From positions 1-64,000 of the forward strand of contig JAENZQ010000010.1 of the NCBI GenBank assembly GCA_016841185.1: a DNA stretch of 64,000 nucleotides. Reading direction: 5' to 3'. Below the pieces are notes generated by a model, which saw only the letters and a program-made list of their open reading frames with translations, had not been told where the DNA came from and did not search any database. Made by a program: the position numbers and the translations under genes. Source of the DNA: Anaerovorax odorimutans (GTDB lineage: Bacteria > Bacillota > Clostridia > Peptostreptococcales > JAAYPU01). Below, piece by piece: positions 47,072-56,374 of this stretch (position 1 is the first letter of the stretch; every line of letters starts with the position of its first letter).

Positions 47072-47935
47072 ATGAAAGTAAGAAAAGCTGTTATTCCTGC
47101 AGCAGGACTGGGAACAAGGTTCTTGCCTGCAACGAAAGCGCAGCCAAAAGAAATGCTCCCTATCGTAGACAAGCCTGCTATACAATATATTGTGGAGGAG
47201 ATTATAGCATCGGGAATAACCGATATTCTGATTATTACCGGAAGAAACAAGCGCCCTCTTGAAGACCATTTTGACAGGTCCGTTGAATTGGAGCATGAAT
47301 TGCTCCAAAAAGGCAAGGATGATTTGCTCCGGATCGTCAGTGATATTTCTGAAATGGTCAATATTCATTATGTCCGCCAGAAGCAGGCAAACGGTCTGGG
47401 ACATGCCATACATTGCGCAAAAACGTTTATCGGCGATGAACCTTTTGCTGTTTTATTGGCCGATGATATCATCTCTTCGCAAAAGCCTTGTATAGAACAA
47501 TTGACTGACATATATGACAAACACCGCTGCTCTGTATTAGGTGTACAGAAAGTACCGCTCGAGCATGTAAGCCGCTACGGTATTGTGGGCGGACAGCCCA
47601 TGGATAATAATTTGTATGCCATCGATTCATTGGTAGAAAAACCGCCTGTTGACAAAGCCCCTTCCGATGTCGCCATTATCGGCAGATATATCATTACACC
47701 GGAAATTTTTGATATCCTGGAAAACACTCAGCCGGGAGCAGGCGGAGAGATTCAGCTGACGGATGCGTTAAAGACTCTATTGAAAACACAAAAGATGATT
47801 GCTTATCAGTTTGAAGGAAAACGGTATGATGTTGGAGACAAGTTGGGATTCCTGAAAGCGACCGTAGAATTTGCCCTTGAGCGAAATGACCTTAACTCCG
47901 AATTTCAACAATACCTTAAAAGTTTGAAACTATGA
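47072..47935 (+). CDS. galU: UTP-glucose-1-phosphate uridylyltransferase
   Basis: Cytosolic nucleotidyltransferase of 287 residues making UDP-glucose. The signature IPAAGLGTRFLPATKAQPKEMLPIVDKP is at 8-35, and VEKP and PGAGGEIQLTDAL follow. A strong AGGAGG lies before the ATG. It opens the polysaccharide region; with pgi it supplies sugar nucleotides from glycolytic intermediates. Confidence 0.96.
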   Translation: MKVRKAVIPAAGLGTRFLPATKAQPKEMLPIVDKPAIQYIVEEIIASGITDILIITGRNKRPLEDHFDRSVELEHELLQKGKDDLLRIVSDISEMVNIHYVRQKQANGLGHAIHCAKTFIGDEPFAVLLADDIISSQKPCIEQLTDIYDKHRCSVLGVQKVPLEHVSRYGIVGGQPMDNNLYAIDSLVEKPPVDKAPSDVAIIGRYIITPEIFDILENTQPGAGGEIQLTDALKTLLKTQKMIAYQFEGKRYDVGDKLGFLKATVEFALERNDLNSEFQQYLKSLKL

Positions 47936-47937
47936 AG

Positions 47938-48040
47938 ATATTTATGATCTAAGATTGATGGTTAAAGTATAGAAAAACAGCTTTGCTTAAGCTGCTTTTT
48001 ACCTCAACTATTATCTATTATTCATTATCTTTTATCTATA
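47938..48040. repeat. Heptad tracts flanking a bidirectional terminator (galU/pgi)
   Basis: GATCTAA/GATTGAT units, then a hairpin with arms AAAAACAGCTT and AAGCTGCTTTTT (47973-48000), then TTATCTA/TTATTCA/TTATCTT units. The layout heptad, hairpin, heptad is that of the larger elements. Here the hairpin plainly works as a terminator for both convergent genes. Confidence 0.8.
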
Positions 48041-48042
48041 GT

Positions 48043-49308
48043 TTACTTTATCAGTTTTCTCATGCTCTTTTTATATTTCTCCACGCCCGGTTGGTCAAAG
48101 GGATTAACGCCGAGTAAATACCCGCTCAAAGCACAAGATTTCTCGAAAAAATAAACCATCTGCCCGAAATAATAAGACGACAGACCGGGAATATCTATCC
48201 TCAGATTGGGAATCCCGTCTTCCAGATGTGCTAAAAGAACACCTTCCATGGCTTTAGCATTGATATCGTTCATACTTTTTCCCTGAAAAACCTCGAGAGA
48301 ACCTTCAGGAATGATGATATCCCTGTCCGGATTCTCTACGTTCAGCACCGTTTCAAAAAAGATCTGGTTGCCTTCCTGCAATAATTGGCCCATGGAATGT
48401 AAATCTGTACTGAACTGTAAATAAACAGGAAATATACCTTTCCCCTCTTTGCCTTCACTTTCACCAAATAGTTGTTTTATCCATTCTGCAAAATACCGGA
48501 GCTTGGGCTCATAAGCCTCGAAAACTTCTATTAATTTTCCTCTCTTATATAAAATGTTGCGGACCGCAGCGTATTGGAAACAGGGGTTGCTTAAATCCGA
48601 ATGGTTATACTCACAGTATGCATCCCCGGCACCTTTCAGCATTTCTATAATGTCAATACCAAAAACCGCAATAGGCAGCAGTCCAACAGGTGTCAGTACG
48701 GAATACCGCCCACCGATATCATCCGGCACGATGAAATCCGTATATCCTTTTTCATTGGTTTCTTCTCTCAGGATGCCCTTTTCTTTGTCAGTAATGACAT
48801 AGATCCTCTCAGACCCCTTGTCTCCATATTTATCCTGTAAAAGCTTTTTAAAAAGCGAAAAAGCAATGTTTGATTCTGTAGTGGTTCCTGATTTAGAAAT
48901 CACACAGATACTGATTTCCTTTTCTTTTACCTTTTCTATAAGTTCATTATGATAAGTACCGCTTATATTGTTGCCTGCAAAAAATATCCTTGGATATTTT
49001 TCTTCCTTCAGATTCGATAAATTGTTAAAAGAATGGTTCAACATTTCTACGGCAGCCTTTGTCCCTAAATACGAGCCACCTATTCCAATGACAATAAAAA
49101 CCTCACATTGATTACGGATTTTTTCTGCAGTCTGCAGAATCCTCTCCAATTCATTTTGATCATATCGAATGGGATAATCCACCCAACCCGTATAATCATC
49201 TTCACCGGAATGAAGCCTTCTATTTGCCGCTTTTAATCTGTCCTCATACCCCTTTAATTCATCTTGGTTTACCAAGGCATTTTTGATATTCACCTGCAAA
49301 GGTTTCAC
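48043..49308 (-). CDS. pgi: Glucose-6-phosphate isomerase
   Basis: Cytosolic enzyme of 421 residues interconverting glucose-6-phosphate and fructose-6-phosphate. Motifs: GIGGSYLGTKAAVEML, VISKSGTTTESNIAF, DIGGRYSVLTPVGLLP and QLFGESEGKEGKGIFPV. It is slightly shorter than the roughly 450-residue Bacillus enzyme but has all family blocks. It provides hexose phosphates at the head of the polysaccharide genes. Confidence 0.95.
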   Translation of the reverse strand: MKPLQVNIKNALVNQDELKGYEDRLKAANRRLHSGEDDYTGWVDYPIRYDQNELERILQTAEKIRNQCEVFIVIGIGGSYLGTKAAVEMLNHSFNNLSNLKEEKYPRIFFAGNNISGTYHNELIEKVKEKEISICVISKSGTTTESNIAFSLFKKLLQDKYGDKGSERIYVITDKEKGILREETNEKGYTDFIVPDDIGGRYSVLTPVGLLPIAVFGIDIIEMLKGAGDAYCEYNHSDLSNPCFQYAAVRNILYKRGKLIEVFEAYEPKLRYFAEWIKQLFGESEGKEGKGIFPVYLQFSTDLHSMGQLLQEGNQIFFETVLNVENPDRDIIIPEGSLEVFQGKSMNDINAKAMEGVLLAHLEDGIPNLRIDIPGLSSYYFGQMVYFFEKSCALSGYLLGVNPFDQPGVEKYKKSMRKLIK

Positions 49309-49390
49309 TGAATCACCTTCCTCTTTTCCCTTTTCCCCCTATTTATTTTGAAATAACAAAATTTTATTACTATATTAAATGAATGGTTTT

Positions 49391-51238
49391 TTACTCGTTC
49401 TGAAGTTTATAATTCGGAATGATTTCCTGTAGATACTCTTTTATCTGCCGGTCATCCGCATCCATCATATCTGCTAATCTTTCGATCTGTTGTGAAAGCT
49501 TTTTACTGTCAATCTTCAGCGGTTTGCCAATATATATTTTTTCATGGACCGTTTTTCGAATGCCTTCCTCTTCTAACATCAATTCCTCGAAAAGCTTTTC
49601 ACCCGGTCGTAAGCCAACAATCTTTATATCGATATCCTCATAAGGCTTGAAGCCTGACAGTTTGATTATATTCTCAGCCAGCTCTATGATCTTGACAGGT
49701 TGTCCCATGTCCAGGATAAAAATTTCTCCTCCGGCCGCCATTGCACCTGCCTGTATTACCAACTGAACAGCTTCCGGGATGGTCATAAAATATCTGGTCA
49801 CATCCGGGTGGGTCACTGTAACCGGCCCTCCGGCTTCGATCTGCTGCCTGAAAATGGGTATAACGCTTCCATTGCTGCCCAGTACGTTGCCAAATCTTAC
49901 TGCAGAAAACTGTGTTTTGGATTCTTTGCTCTTTGCCTGCAAAATCATTTCGGCACCTCGTTTTGTTGCCCCCATGACATTGCAGGGATTTACCGCCTTA
50001 TCCGTTGAAATGAGCACAAACTTTTCTATACCATAGTCATCTGATAAATCTACCAGTGTACTGGTTCCGAATATGTTATTTTTAACCGCTTCTTTCGGGT
50101 CCAGCTCCATTAAAGGAACATGCTTATGGGCTGCAGCATGAAATACCACATGCGGCATATACTTTTCAAATATTTCTTTCATCCTCAAGCCATCTCTTAC
50201 AGAAGCAATAACCGGCGTAAAATCCAAATCAGGATACTTGCCTATGATTTCATTTTGTATTTCAAACAAACTGTTCTCATAAATATCTAAAGCGATGAGT
50301 TTCTTCGGGTTGAACCCCGCGATCTGCCTGCATAATTCAGATCCGATGGAGCCTCCTCCCCCTGTAATCAAAACTATTTTGTTGTTCAGATAGCTGCTTA
50401 TTTCATCAAGATCTACCTGAACAGATTCTCTGCCCAATAAATCTTCTATATCCACGTCTCTCAGCTTGCTTATACTTACCTCTTCGTTGATCAACTCATA
50501 TAATCCCGGCAGGATTTTAAGCTTACAATTGGTTTTATTGCACTGCTGAACGATCTCCCGGATATCTTTTCTCTTTGCTGACGGAATAGCTATGATAATT
50601 TCATCGATCTTATATTTTTTTGATAGGTGTGGAATATCCGCCCGTGTTCCCAATATGGGCACGCCTACAATACGCTTTTTTAATTTTGATGTATCATCAT
50701 CAACTACAGCCACCGGAACGCTGTTGAGTTCGCCATGGTTTTTAAGCTCTTTTATAATGACAGCACCTGCATCCCCGGCACCTACCACCATGACTTTTCG
50801 GACATTTCGCCGTATCCCCGTAACCATCGGATTGCTCTTGATTCCCCTGAAAAACCTGTAGCTCAGCCTTAAGCCGCCAATGGTAAAGATATCAAAGACA
50901 AAGGTCATAATATGAATACTTCGCGGCAGGTATTCCTGAATCAGAACCAGATAACAGATCACTGCTGCCACTGAAACGAAAGAAGCAGCAACTGTTTTTA
51001 ACAGTTCTTCAATGCCGGCATATTTCCACAGGCTGTTATACATTCCGAAAAAAAAGAGTACAATGACTTTAATAGCGATAATAACTAAAAAATGATTCAG
51101 ATACACACTGAAAAAGGCCTCAAAAACAGGTGTACTCACATTGAATTCAAACCGGATCAAAAATGCGGCAACATATGAAACATTGATAAAGAAAATATCT
51201 AAAAATAATAGAAAAAACATTCTTGTCATTTTAACCAT
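49391..51238 (-). CDS. Membrane nucleotide-sugar 4,6-dehydratase (PglF/CapD/FlaA1 type)
   Basis: Protein of 615 residues with four N-terminal membrane helices, a CoA-binding-like Rossmann domain (VVGAGDAGAVIIKEL) and a C-terminal SDR domain (TGGGGSIGSELCRQ). In the SDR active site the usual Tyr of YxxxK is Met (NVMGATKRGAE), which is normal for PglF/CapD dehydratases acting on UDP-GlcNAc. It likely makes the UDP-4-keto-6-deoxy sugar that begins synthesis of rare amino sugars in surface glycans. It is transcribed alone, divergently from the ligase-like gene. Confidence 0.93.
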   Translation of the reverse strand: MVKMTRMFFLLFLDIFFINVSYVAAFLIRFEFNVSTPVFEAFFSVYLNHFLVIIAIKVIVLFFFGMYNSLWKYAGIEELLKTVAASFVSVAAVICYLVLIQEYLPRSIHIMTFVFDIFTIGGLRLSYRFFRGIKSNPMVTGIRRNVRKVMVVGAGDAGAVIIKELKNHGELNSVPVAVVDDDTSKLKKRIVGVPILGTRADIPHLSKKYKIDEIIIAIPSAKRKDIREIVQQCNKTNCKLKILPGLYELINEEVSISKLRDVDIEDLLGRESVQVDLDEISSYLNNKIVLITGGGGSIGSELCRQIAGFNPKKLIALDIYENSLFEIQNEIIGKYPDLDFTPVIASVRDGLRMKEIFEKYMPHVVFHAAAHKHVPLMELDPKEAVKNNIFGTSTLVDLSDDYGIEKFVLISTDKAVNPCNVMGATKRGAEMILQAKSKESKTQFSAVRFGNVLGSNGSVIPIFRQQIEAGGPVTVTHPDVTRYFMTIPEAVQLVIQAGAMAAGGEIFILDMGQPVKIIELAENIIKLSGFKPYEDIDIKIVGLRPGEKLFEELMLEEEGIRKTVHEKIYIGKPLKIDSKKLSQQIERLADMMDADDRQIKEYLQEIIPNYKLQNE

Positions 51239-51254
51239 TTCAGCACCCCATTTT

Positions 51255-51335
51255 TAGTGATTAGAGGTTAATCACTAACCCTTAACCTCTATCCTGTCAC
51301 CTGTCACCTGTCACCTGTCACCTGTCACCTATTTA
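51255..51335. repeat. 7-bp tandem repeat CCTGTCA between divergent polysaccharide genes
   Basis: TTAGAGG/TAATCAC-like units are followed by about five exact copies of the 7-mer CCTGTCA (51294-51330). The unit length is the same as in the composite elements, but the unit sequence is different and nearly perfect, so it may vary in copy number between strains. Confidence 0.8.
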
Positions 51336-51471
51336 TTCTACCACATCCATTTTTTTCTGCAATACAGTGTAATTACGATTAGATTTAGTAAAATAAATAG
51401 TGGTCTTTTTCCTTTTTCTTTATATTTAAATCGTGTATAATATTATATTATTGCTCTTAGGAGGTTTTCTT

Positions 51472-53331
51472 ATGGGGAAAAATAAAAATAAAGATATAAA
51501 AAATAAAAAACATAAAGGGAGAAATACTGACTCTGTATGGTTCATGAGCCATGCCCCTTCATTGGACAAAGGTTACCACTGGACACAGAATATTCCCGTC
51601 ATTATTTTTACTGCTGTCATCATCATGATCACTTTCATGAAAACATATCATTCGCCAATGGAAGGATATTATTGGCATTCGGATACAACTATCTTCAATG
51701 ATTTTTTCAGTTACTATAAAAGTATTTTTATCATTCTGATGGGCACATTGGCAATTCTGATGGCTCTTTACAGATTGATGACACAAACCCTTATTATCAA
51801 AAAGACAAAGCTATACATTCCAATGACGGTTTACGTCATATTTGTCATTTTATCATGGTTCTTTTCTGAATATCCTTATTTTGCTCTTCGCGGGTTCAAT
51901 GATCGATTTGAAGGATCATTGGTTTTAATCTCCTATATAATTATGCTCTTTTTTACAATCAACACTATAAATACAGAAAGAACTGTTAAGTGGACGATTT
52001 ATGCTGCAGGCATATCATCGTCCGTATTAGGAATTCTTGGAATAACCCAATTTCTCCGCCATGATTTTTTTCAGACTGAAATAGGGAAAAAATTAATTAC
52101 ACCAAGCACTTATACTAACCTTGATAAACTAAAATTTCATTTCACTAAAGGAGAAATCTATCAGACAGTCTATAATATTAACTATGTTTCCTTTTATCTG
52201 ACGCTCTTAATTCCTGTTTTTGGACTCTTATTTATAACAGAAAAAAATATAAAGAAAAAATTAATCTTTGGCGCCGTTTCCGCTCTTTTGATTTTCAACC
52301 TCATCGGTTCCAAATCCAGCGGGGGCATATTGGGCATCGGCATTGCATTTATTGTCGCTTTGATTATTCTAAATAAAAAGCTTTTAAAATGGTGGAAATC
52401 CATTGCACTTGTACTGGCAGCCGTCATATTGGTCTTTGCCATGACTTTCAATGTGCTCATGCCGGAAATCACGAGATCCATCAGGAGTGCTTTTACAGAG
52501 GATGCTGATATCATCCATAAACAGTTCATTGACTATTTCGATACGGATTATGACAAGTTAACCATAAGCTGTAATAACGAACCCTTAACCATTAACGTAA
52601 ATTTAGACAATCCAAATCGAAACCTTTCTTTTGAAGATAAAGAAGGTAATGAACTCACTTTAACAAAAGAAGATGATGCTTACAGAATTAATGAAGATTC
52701 AAGATTTTCCATGTATTCTTTTAAATTTGTGAGAGAAGAAGATGACCGTAATTTTATTGTAGTTTATATTGAAGACTCAAAATGGCCGTTTGAAATCACA
52801 GGAGATGGCATTCTATTTTATAACGCTCTTGATAAGCATGTAGAACTTCACCCTGTTCCCGGTATAGGGTTTGAAAATCAACTGGATTTTGGTAGCGGTC
52901 GAGGTCTTATCTGGTCCAGGAGTTTGCCCCTTATAAAAGATCATATTTTCATAGGCTCCGGAGCTGATACTTATGTCTTTGAATTTCCTCAAAACGACTA
53001 TGCTGCCAAATATAATGCCGATTGGCCTATTTATAATATTGTGGACAAACCTCACAATATGTACATCGGCATTGCCGTAAACACCGGCTTAATTTCCTTG
53101 ATATCATTACTGGTTCTTTTCGGTGCTTATATCATCTCGAGTATAAAAATATACCGGAAAAACGAATATGAAGACTTCATTTCAATCGTAGGTGCAGGTA
53201 TTTTCATCGGTATCTGCGGATTCCTCGTAGCCGGCCTGGTAAACGACAGCTCAGTCTCCGTTATGCCTCTGTTCTACGGACTACTTGGAGTTGGAATAGC
53301 TATCAATTTCAAACTTGAAAAACAAGTTTGA
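51472..53331 (+). CDS. O-antigen ligase/polymerase-like membrane protein
   Basis: Membrane protein of 619 residues with about 12 helices. A cytoplasmic Lys-rich N-terminus comes first. The Wzy_C core is seen in GSKSSGGILGIGIAFIVAL, and there is a large extracytoplasmic loop (about 355-480) before PHNMYIGIAVNTGLISLISLLVLFG. Proteins of this type polymerise or attach polysaccharide repeat units outside the membrane. ATG 51472 follows AGGAGG; the frame reaches back to 51433 without a ribosome site. It is followed by a heptad tract and a terminator. Confidence 0.85.
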   Translation: MGKNKNKDIKNKKHKGRNTDSVWFMSHAPSLDKGYHWTQNIPVIIFTAVIIMITFMKTYHSPMEGYYWHSDTTIFNDFFSYYKSIFIILMGTLAILMALYRLMTQTLIIKKTKLYIPMTVYVIFVILSWFFSEYPYFALRGFNDRFEGSLVLISYIIMLFFTINTINTERTVKWTIYAAGISSSVLGILGITQFLRHDFFQTEIGKKLITPSTYTNLDKLKFHFTKGEIYQTVYNINYVSFYLTLLIPVFGLLFITEKNIKKKLIFGAVSALLIFNLIGSKSSGGILGIGIAFIVALIILNKKLLKWWKSIALVLAAVILVFAMTFNVLMPEITRSIRSAFTEDADIIHKQFIDYFDTDYDKLTISCNNEPLTINVNLDNPNRNLSFEDKEGNELTLTKEDDAYRINEDSRFSMYSFKFVREEDDRNFIVVYIEDSKWPFEITGDGILFYNALDKHVELHPVPGIGFENQLDFGSGRGLIWSRSLPLIKDHIFIGSGADTYVFEFPQNDYAAKYNADWPIYNIVDKPHNMYIGIAVNTGLISLISLLVLFGAYIISSIKIYRKNEYEDFISIVGAGIFIGICGFLVAGLVNDSSVSVMPLFYGLLGVGIAINFKLEKQV

Positions 53332-53334
53332 AAT

Positions 53335-53406
53335 TGATCTAAGAGTTAGGATTTAAGATTTATGATTGAAAGTGAAAAGCCCATATCATGTCAGGGCTTT
53401 TCTTTA
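53335..53406 (+). terminator. Heptad tract plus terminator after the ligase-like gene
   Basis: GATCTAA, GAGTTAG, GATTTAA, GATTTAT units (53337-53364) lead into a hairpin with arms GAAAAGCCC (53374-53382) and GGGCTTTTC (53394-53402), followed by TTTATTT. Confidence 0.8.
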
Positions 53407-53407
53407 T

Positions 53408-53746
53408 TTAACTTTCTCTTGTAGTTTTTACAATTGAAACAAGAATTCTACGCATAACTTTGCAATCAGCAAGTAATTTACTTACCTCCATCTGGTCAAG
53501 CATATTTGACTCTAAAATTAATTCAAGCCAATACTCTGTTTCATACTCTTCCTTTAGTGCAATGCTCATTTTAGATAAAAAATCTTTCTTACTTTGAGCA
53601 TATTTAGCTTCTCGCAAGTTAGAACCAATACTTGTGCCTGACTTCAGCAATTAATTAGAAAAAATAAATTCATTTTTCTTCTTTAATTTTTTACAAATCG
53701 TAATGATTTCTAAAGCAAACCTAAATGAATATTCATAAACATTCAT
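53408..53746 (-). pseudogene. Four-helix-bundle (23S intervening-sequence family) protein with an in-frame stop
   Basis: From ATG 53746 (GGAAT upstream) the frame reads MNVYEYSFRFALEIITICKK, then reaches TAA at codon 32 (53653-53651), and continues in the same frame as LLKSGTSIGSNLREAKYAQS, the strongly conserved heart of the family. Relatives have Gln at the stop position (QLLRSGTSIGAN), so a single CAA-to-TAA change explains it. A shorter protein could start at TTG 53650, but it lacks helix one. The role of the family in chromosomal loci is not established. It is flanked by repeat tracts. Confidence 0.75.
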
Positions 53747-53867
53747 CTCTCATATTCCTTTCACTTTGTCTATTATGATACCATAAATGTAAATATATGT
53801 ATATTGGATAGAAAAAAATTAAGAGCTCTTGCTTATCTTTATCTTTCAAAAACCCTTAATATAATTG

Positions 53868-53938
53868 AGATTTTGCTTCAACAAAATCATCTTTCAATCT
53901 TAAATCTTAAATCTTAAATCTTAAATCTTAAAAATATC
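53868..53938. repeat. 7-bp tandem repeat ATCTTAA and small hairpin
   Basis: GATTTTGCTTCAACAAAATC, the hairpin word of the composite element, is followed by five copies of the heptamer ATCTTAA (53896-53932). It lies just after the stop of the sugar transferase gene (minus strand). Confidence 0.8.
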
Positions 53939-53942
53939 TGGT

Positions 53943-55409
53943 TTACGCTATACTTTCCTTCCTAACTCTCCCCTTAGTCTTACCAGAAGGCTTGGAATAG
54001 TATTCAACGATCTCGCCTTTGTCTTTTTCTCTCAGGTTATATTTTTGAAGAAGTTCTTTATAAGAGTAGTCTTTATTTTCTCCCCTCTTGAGAGTTCCCA
54101 TAATAATTTTTTTGACGGTCTCCAAGATGATCTTAATATCAAAGATAATGCCGTAATTCTGGATATATAATAGATCAAATTTGATTTTATGTTCCGCACT
54201 TGTGGTGTATTTTCCCATTACCTGTGCATAGCCTGTAACTCCTGCTTTTACCGCTAACCGATACTTGAAGTCCGGTATCTCTTTGGAAAACTCTTCAATA
54301 AACACAGGTCTTTCAGGTCTCGGACCTACAAGAGACATATCTCCCTTTAAAACATTAAACAACTGAGGCAGTTCATCCAGCCAGAAACGCCTTAAAGTTT
54401 TTCCTATCTGTGTAATCCGAGGATCATCTTCGCTGGCCAAAACAGCCCCCGTTGATTTCTCTGCATCCTGTACCATGGATCTAAATTTGTAAAGCTTAAA
54501 AACTTTATTGTTTCTGGTAACCCTTTCCTGAGAATAAATAACCGGCACACCGTCCGATATAAGGATTGCCAGCGCCACGACGATATATACAGGAGATAGA
54601 ATCATCAATGCCACAAGGCTGAAAAATATGTCAAAAACCCGCTTAATAATCATCTTTTCCCATGATAAAACAATATTATCTACCTTGAAAAACGGTACAT
54701 CCGACATAAACAACAATTCAGAGTGAAAAATCGCAATCTCATAAGTCTTAGGTATAATATATACCGGTATATGATTTGAAATACAGAGGTTGATTATCCT
54801 ATCTAAAACAGTTCTTTCTACAGAGTCACTGATATAGACTTTGTCAACACCTGTTAGATATCCGGCAATCAAATTTGCATCCGGTATAATAAAGTACTTA
54901 ATAAAGTCCTTGAACTTCGGGTTTGATAAAACTTTTGAAACCATTGTTTCTTTCTCTTCTTTATTACCAATTAACAGTATATTCTTCTTTCTTGTTGTTT
55001 TTTTAATAAAAGATATAATTACGATTTTAATAAAAGTAAAACCAAAAAACTGAATGATAAAGGCAATCATGATTGCCGATCTTGGCAATGCAAATTCCCG
55101 GTTTAAGAATGCTATGGCCATAGTGAAAACACCGATCATGAGAGCAGAAATACTCATGATAATAATATTTTCAGCCCATGATTTATCTGCAGTATCAAAA
55201 GTTCCGTTTAATAAAAGAACTACCAATGCTGCAGCAGATATCAATATTGCAGAATTATAATAGGCTTGAAAATTTCGTACGTCGTACTGGCTGGTAATAT
55301 TTAAAACCAAAGCACCATAAAAACTCAGATTGATTAACATAATATATAGAAAACATTCAAATATCTTTAAAAATGTTCCGTCTTTCTTTTGTTTTGGCAA
55401 TGTAATCAC
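53943..55409 (-). CDS. Polyprenyl-phosphate sugar phosphotransferase (initiating, WcaJ-like)
   Basis: Membrane enzyme of about 488 residues: four or five N-terminal helices, a Rossmann-like middle, and the C-terminal bacterial sugar transferase domain. That domain shows KRVFDIFFSLVALMILSP, KFRSM, FWLDELPQLFNVLKGDMSLVGPRPE and YAQVMGKYTTSAEHKIKFDLLYI. It transfers a sugar-1-phosphate to undecaprenyl phosphate, the first step of repeat-unit assembly. The start is unclear (GTG 55409 or TTG 55412). Confidence 0.92.
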   Translation of the reverse strand: MITLPKQKKDGTFLKIFECFLYIMLINLSFYGALVLNITSQYDVRNFQAYYNSAILISAAALVVLLLNGTFDTADKSWAENIIIMSISALMIGVFTMAIAFLNREFALPRSAIMIAFIIQFFGFTFIKIVIISFIKKTTRKKNILLIGNKEEKETMVSKVLSNPKFKDFIKYFIIPDANLIAGYLTGVDKVYISDSVERTVLDRIINLCISNHIPVYIIPKTYEIAIFHSELLFMSDVPFFKVDNIVLSWEKMIIKRVFDIFFSLVALMILSPVYIVVALAILISDGVPVIYSQERVTRNNKVFKLYKFRSMVQDAEKSTGAVLASEDDPRITQIGKTLRRFWLDELPQLFNVLKGDMSLVGPRPERPVFIEEFSKEIPDFKYRLAVKAGVTGYAQVMGKYTTSAEHKIKFDLLYIQNYGIIFDIKIILETVKKIIMGTLKRGENKDYSYKELLQKYNLREKDKGEIVEYYSKPSGKTKGRVRKESIA

Positions 55410-55599
55410 CAACTTTCTAATTAGCGAATAGGAAGCAAGTACTCCTCTTTCTCTAAATCATTATATCAGAATTCTTGTATTTTAAGAATTAACTTTTCAT
55501 TACATCTTCTATAACTAATAAAAACACAGACTTTGTTTAAAATCTGTGTTTCTTATAATATCATCATAGACTATCTTTATAGACTTTTATTTATGAATG

Positions 55600-55914
55600 C
55601 TATTTAGATACTCTTTCAAAAATGATTCTTCCCACCCTGTCAATATGTTCTTTCAGTTTAATATGGTTGAGGTGTGTATAATCTACAATATCAAAACAAT
55701 ATGGTAAAGGTCCTTTGTCTTCCAGCATAGAATGAAGCCTTGATACGATGTCAAAAGATACCTGCTCACCGAAAATGGCTATATCCACATCGGATTCCGG
55801 ATTATGATTGCCTTTTGCCCTTGAACCAAATATGGCTGCTTTTTCAATCTCATTAAAATTCTTTATAGAAGAAATAATATACTCTAAATCAGATTCTGTC
55901 AGCCCATACTTCAT
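55600..55914 (-). CDS. MNT-type nucleotidyltransferase
   Basis: Minimal nucleotidyltransferase of 104 residues with the GSRAKGNHNPESDVDIAIFG motif (G-S-x(9-12)-D-x-D). Such proteins pair with HEPN proteins in two-gene systems, several of which act as toxin-antitoxin modules where the MNT protein modifies and silences the HEPN partner. It overlaps the HEPN gene by 4 bp. Confidence 0.88.
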   Translation of the reverse strand: MKYGLTESDLEYIISSIKNFNEIEKAAIFGSRAKGNHNPESDVDIAIFGEQVSFDIVSRLHSMLEDKGPLPYCFDIVDYTHLNHIKLKEHIDRVGRIIFERVSK

Positions 55915-56306
55915 AACAACTCACCCAGCTTAGTATTCAACTCTTTCATTATAAAGAAATATTTATTTCTTATAAGTTTTTCTGATTCTAAAGTTTTATT
56001 CTCATCATATGTATGCGCCATAAGATTTCTTTTTTCCAAAGCATCGATCCATGCATGTCCATCCGTAATAAGCTGTGTTTGGAAAGCTGTCTGTATTGTT
56101 GCCCTAGGGCTCTTTACATCAAACCCCTCATTATTCAGATAATCTTTCATTGTCTTCCAGGCTAATTCAAAAGTATATTCGAAACATTGTATTAACCCTT
56201 GGACTTCAAATTTATTTAACTCCTCTTTTTCTATGAACTCTGTCAATTGAATTGTTGCCTTATTAAAATTTTCATATCTTTGCTTCCATCTGATATCAGT
56301 GCCCAT
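55911..56306 (-). CDS. HEPN-domain partner (HI0074 type)
   Basis: Helical protein of 131 residues, with GLIQCFEYTFELAWKTMKDYL and the HEPN motif RNLMAH (R-x4-H), which in active HEPN ribonucleases forms the catalytic pair. It is paired with the overlapping MNT gene. A second copy of this pair, only moderately similar, lies at 58299-59002. Confidence 0.88.
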   Translation of the reverse strand: MGTDIRWKQRYENFNKATIQLTEFIEKEELNKFEVQGLIQCFEYTFELAWKTMKDYLNNEGFDVKSPRATIQTAFQTQLITDGHAWIDALEKRNLMAHTYDENKTLESEKLIRNKYFFIMKELNTKLGELL

Positions 56307-56374
56307 CTCCCATCAACTCCCCATAATTAATATTAAATATAGTATAGCATGGTTATATTCTTTTCAACAAACAA

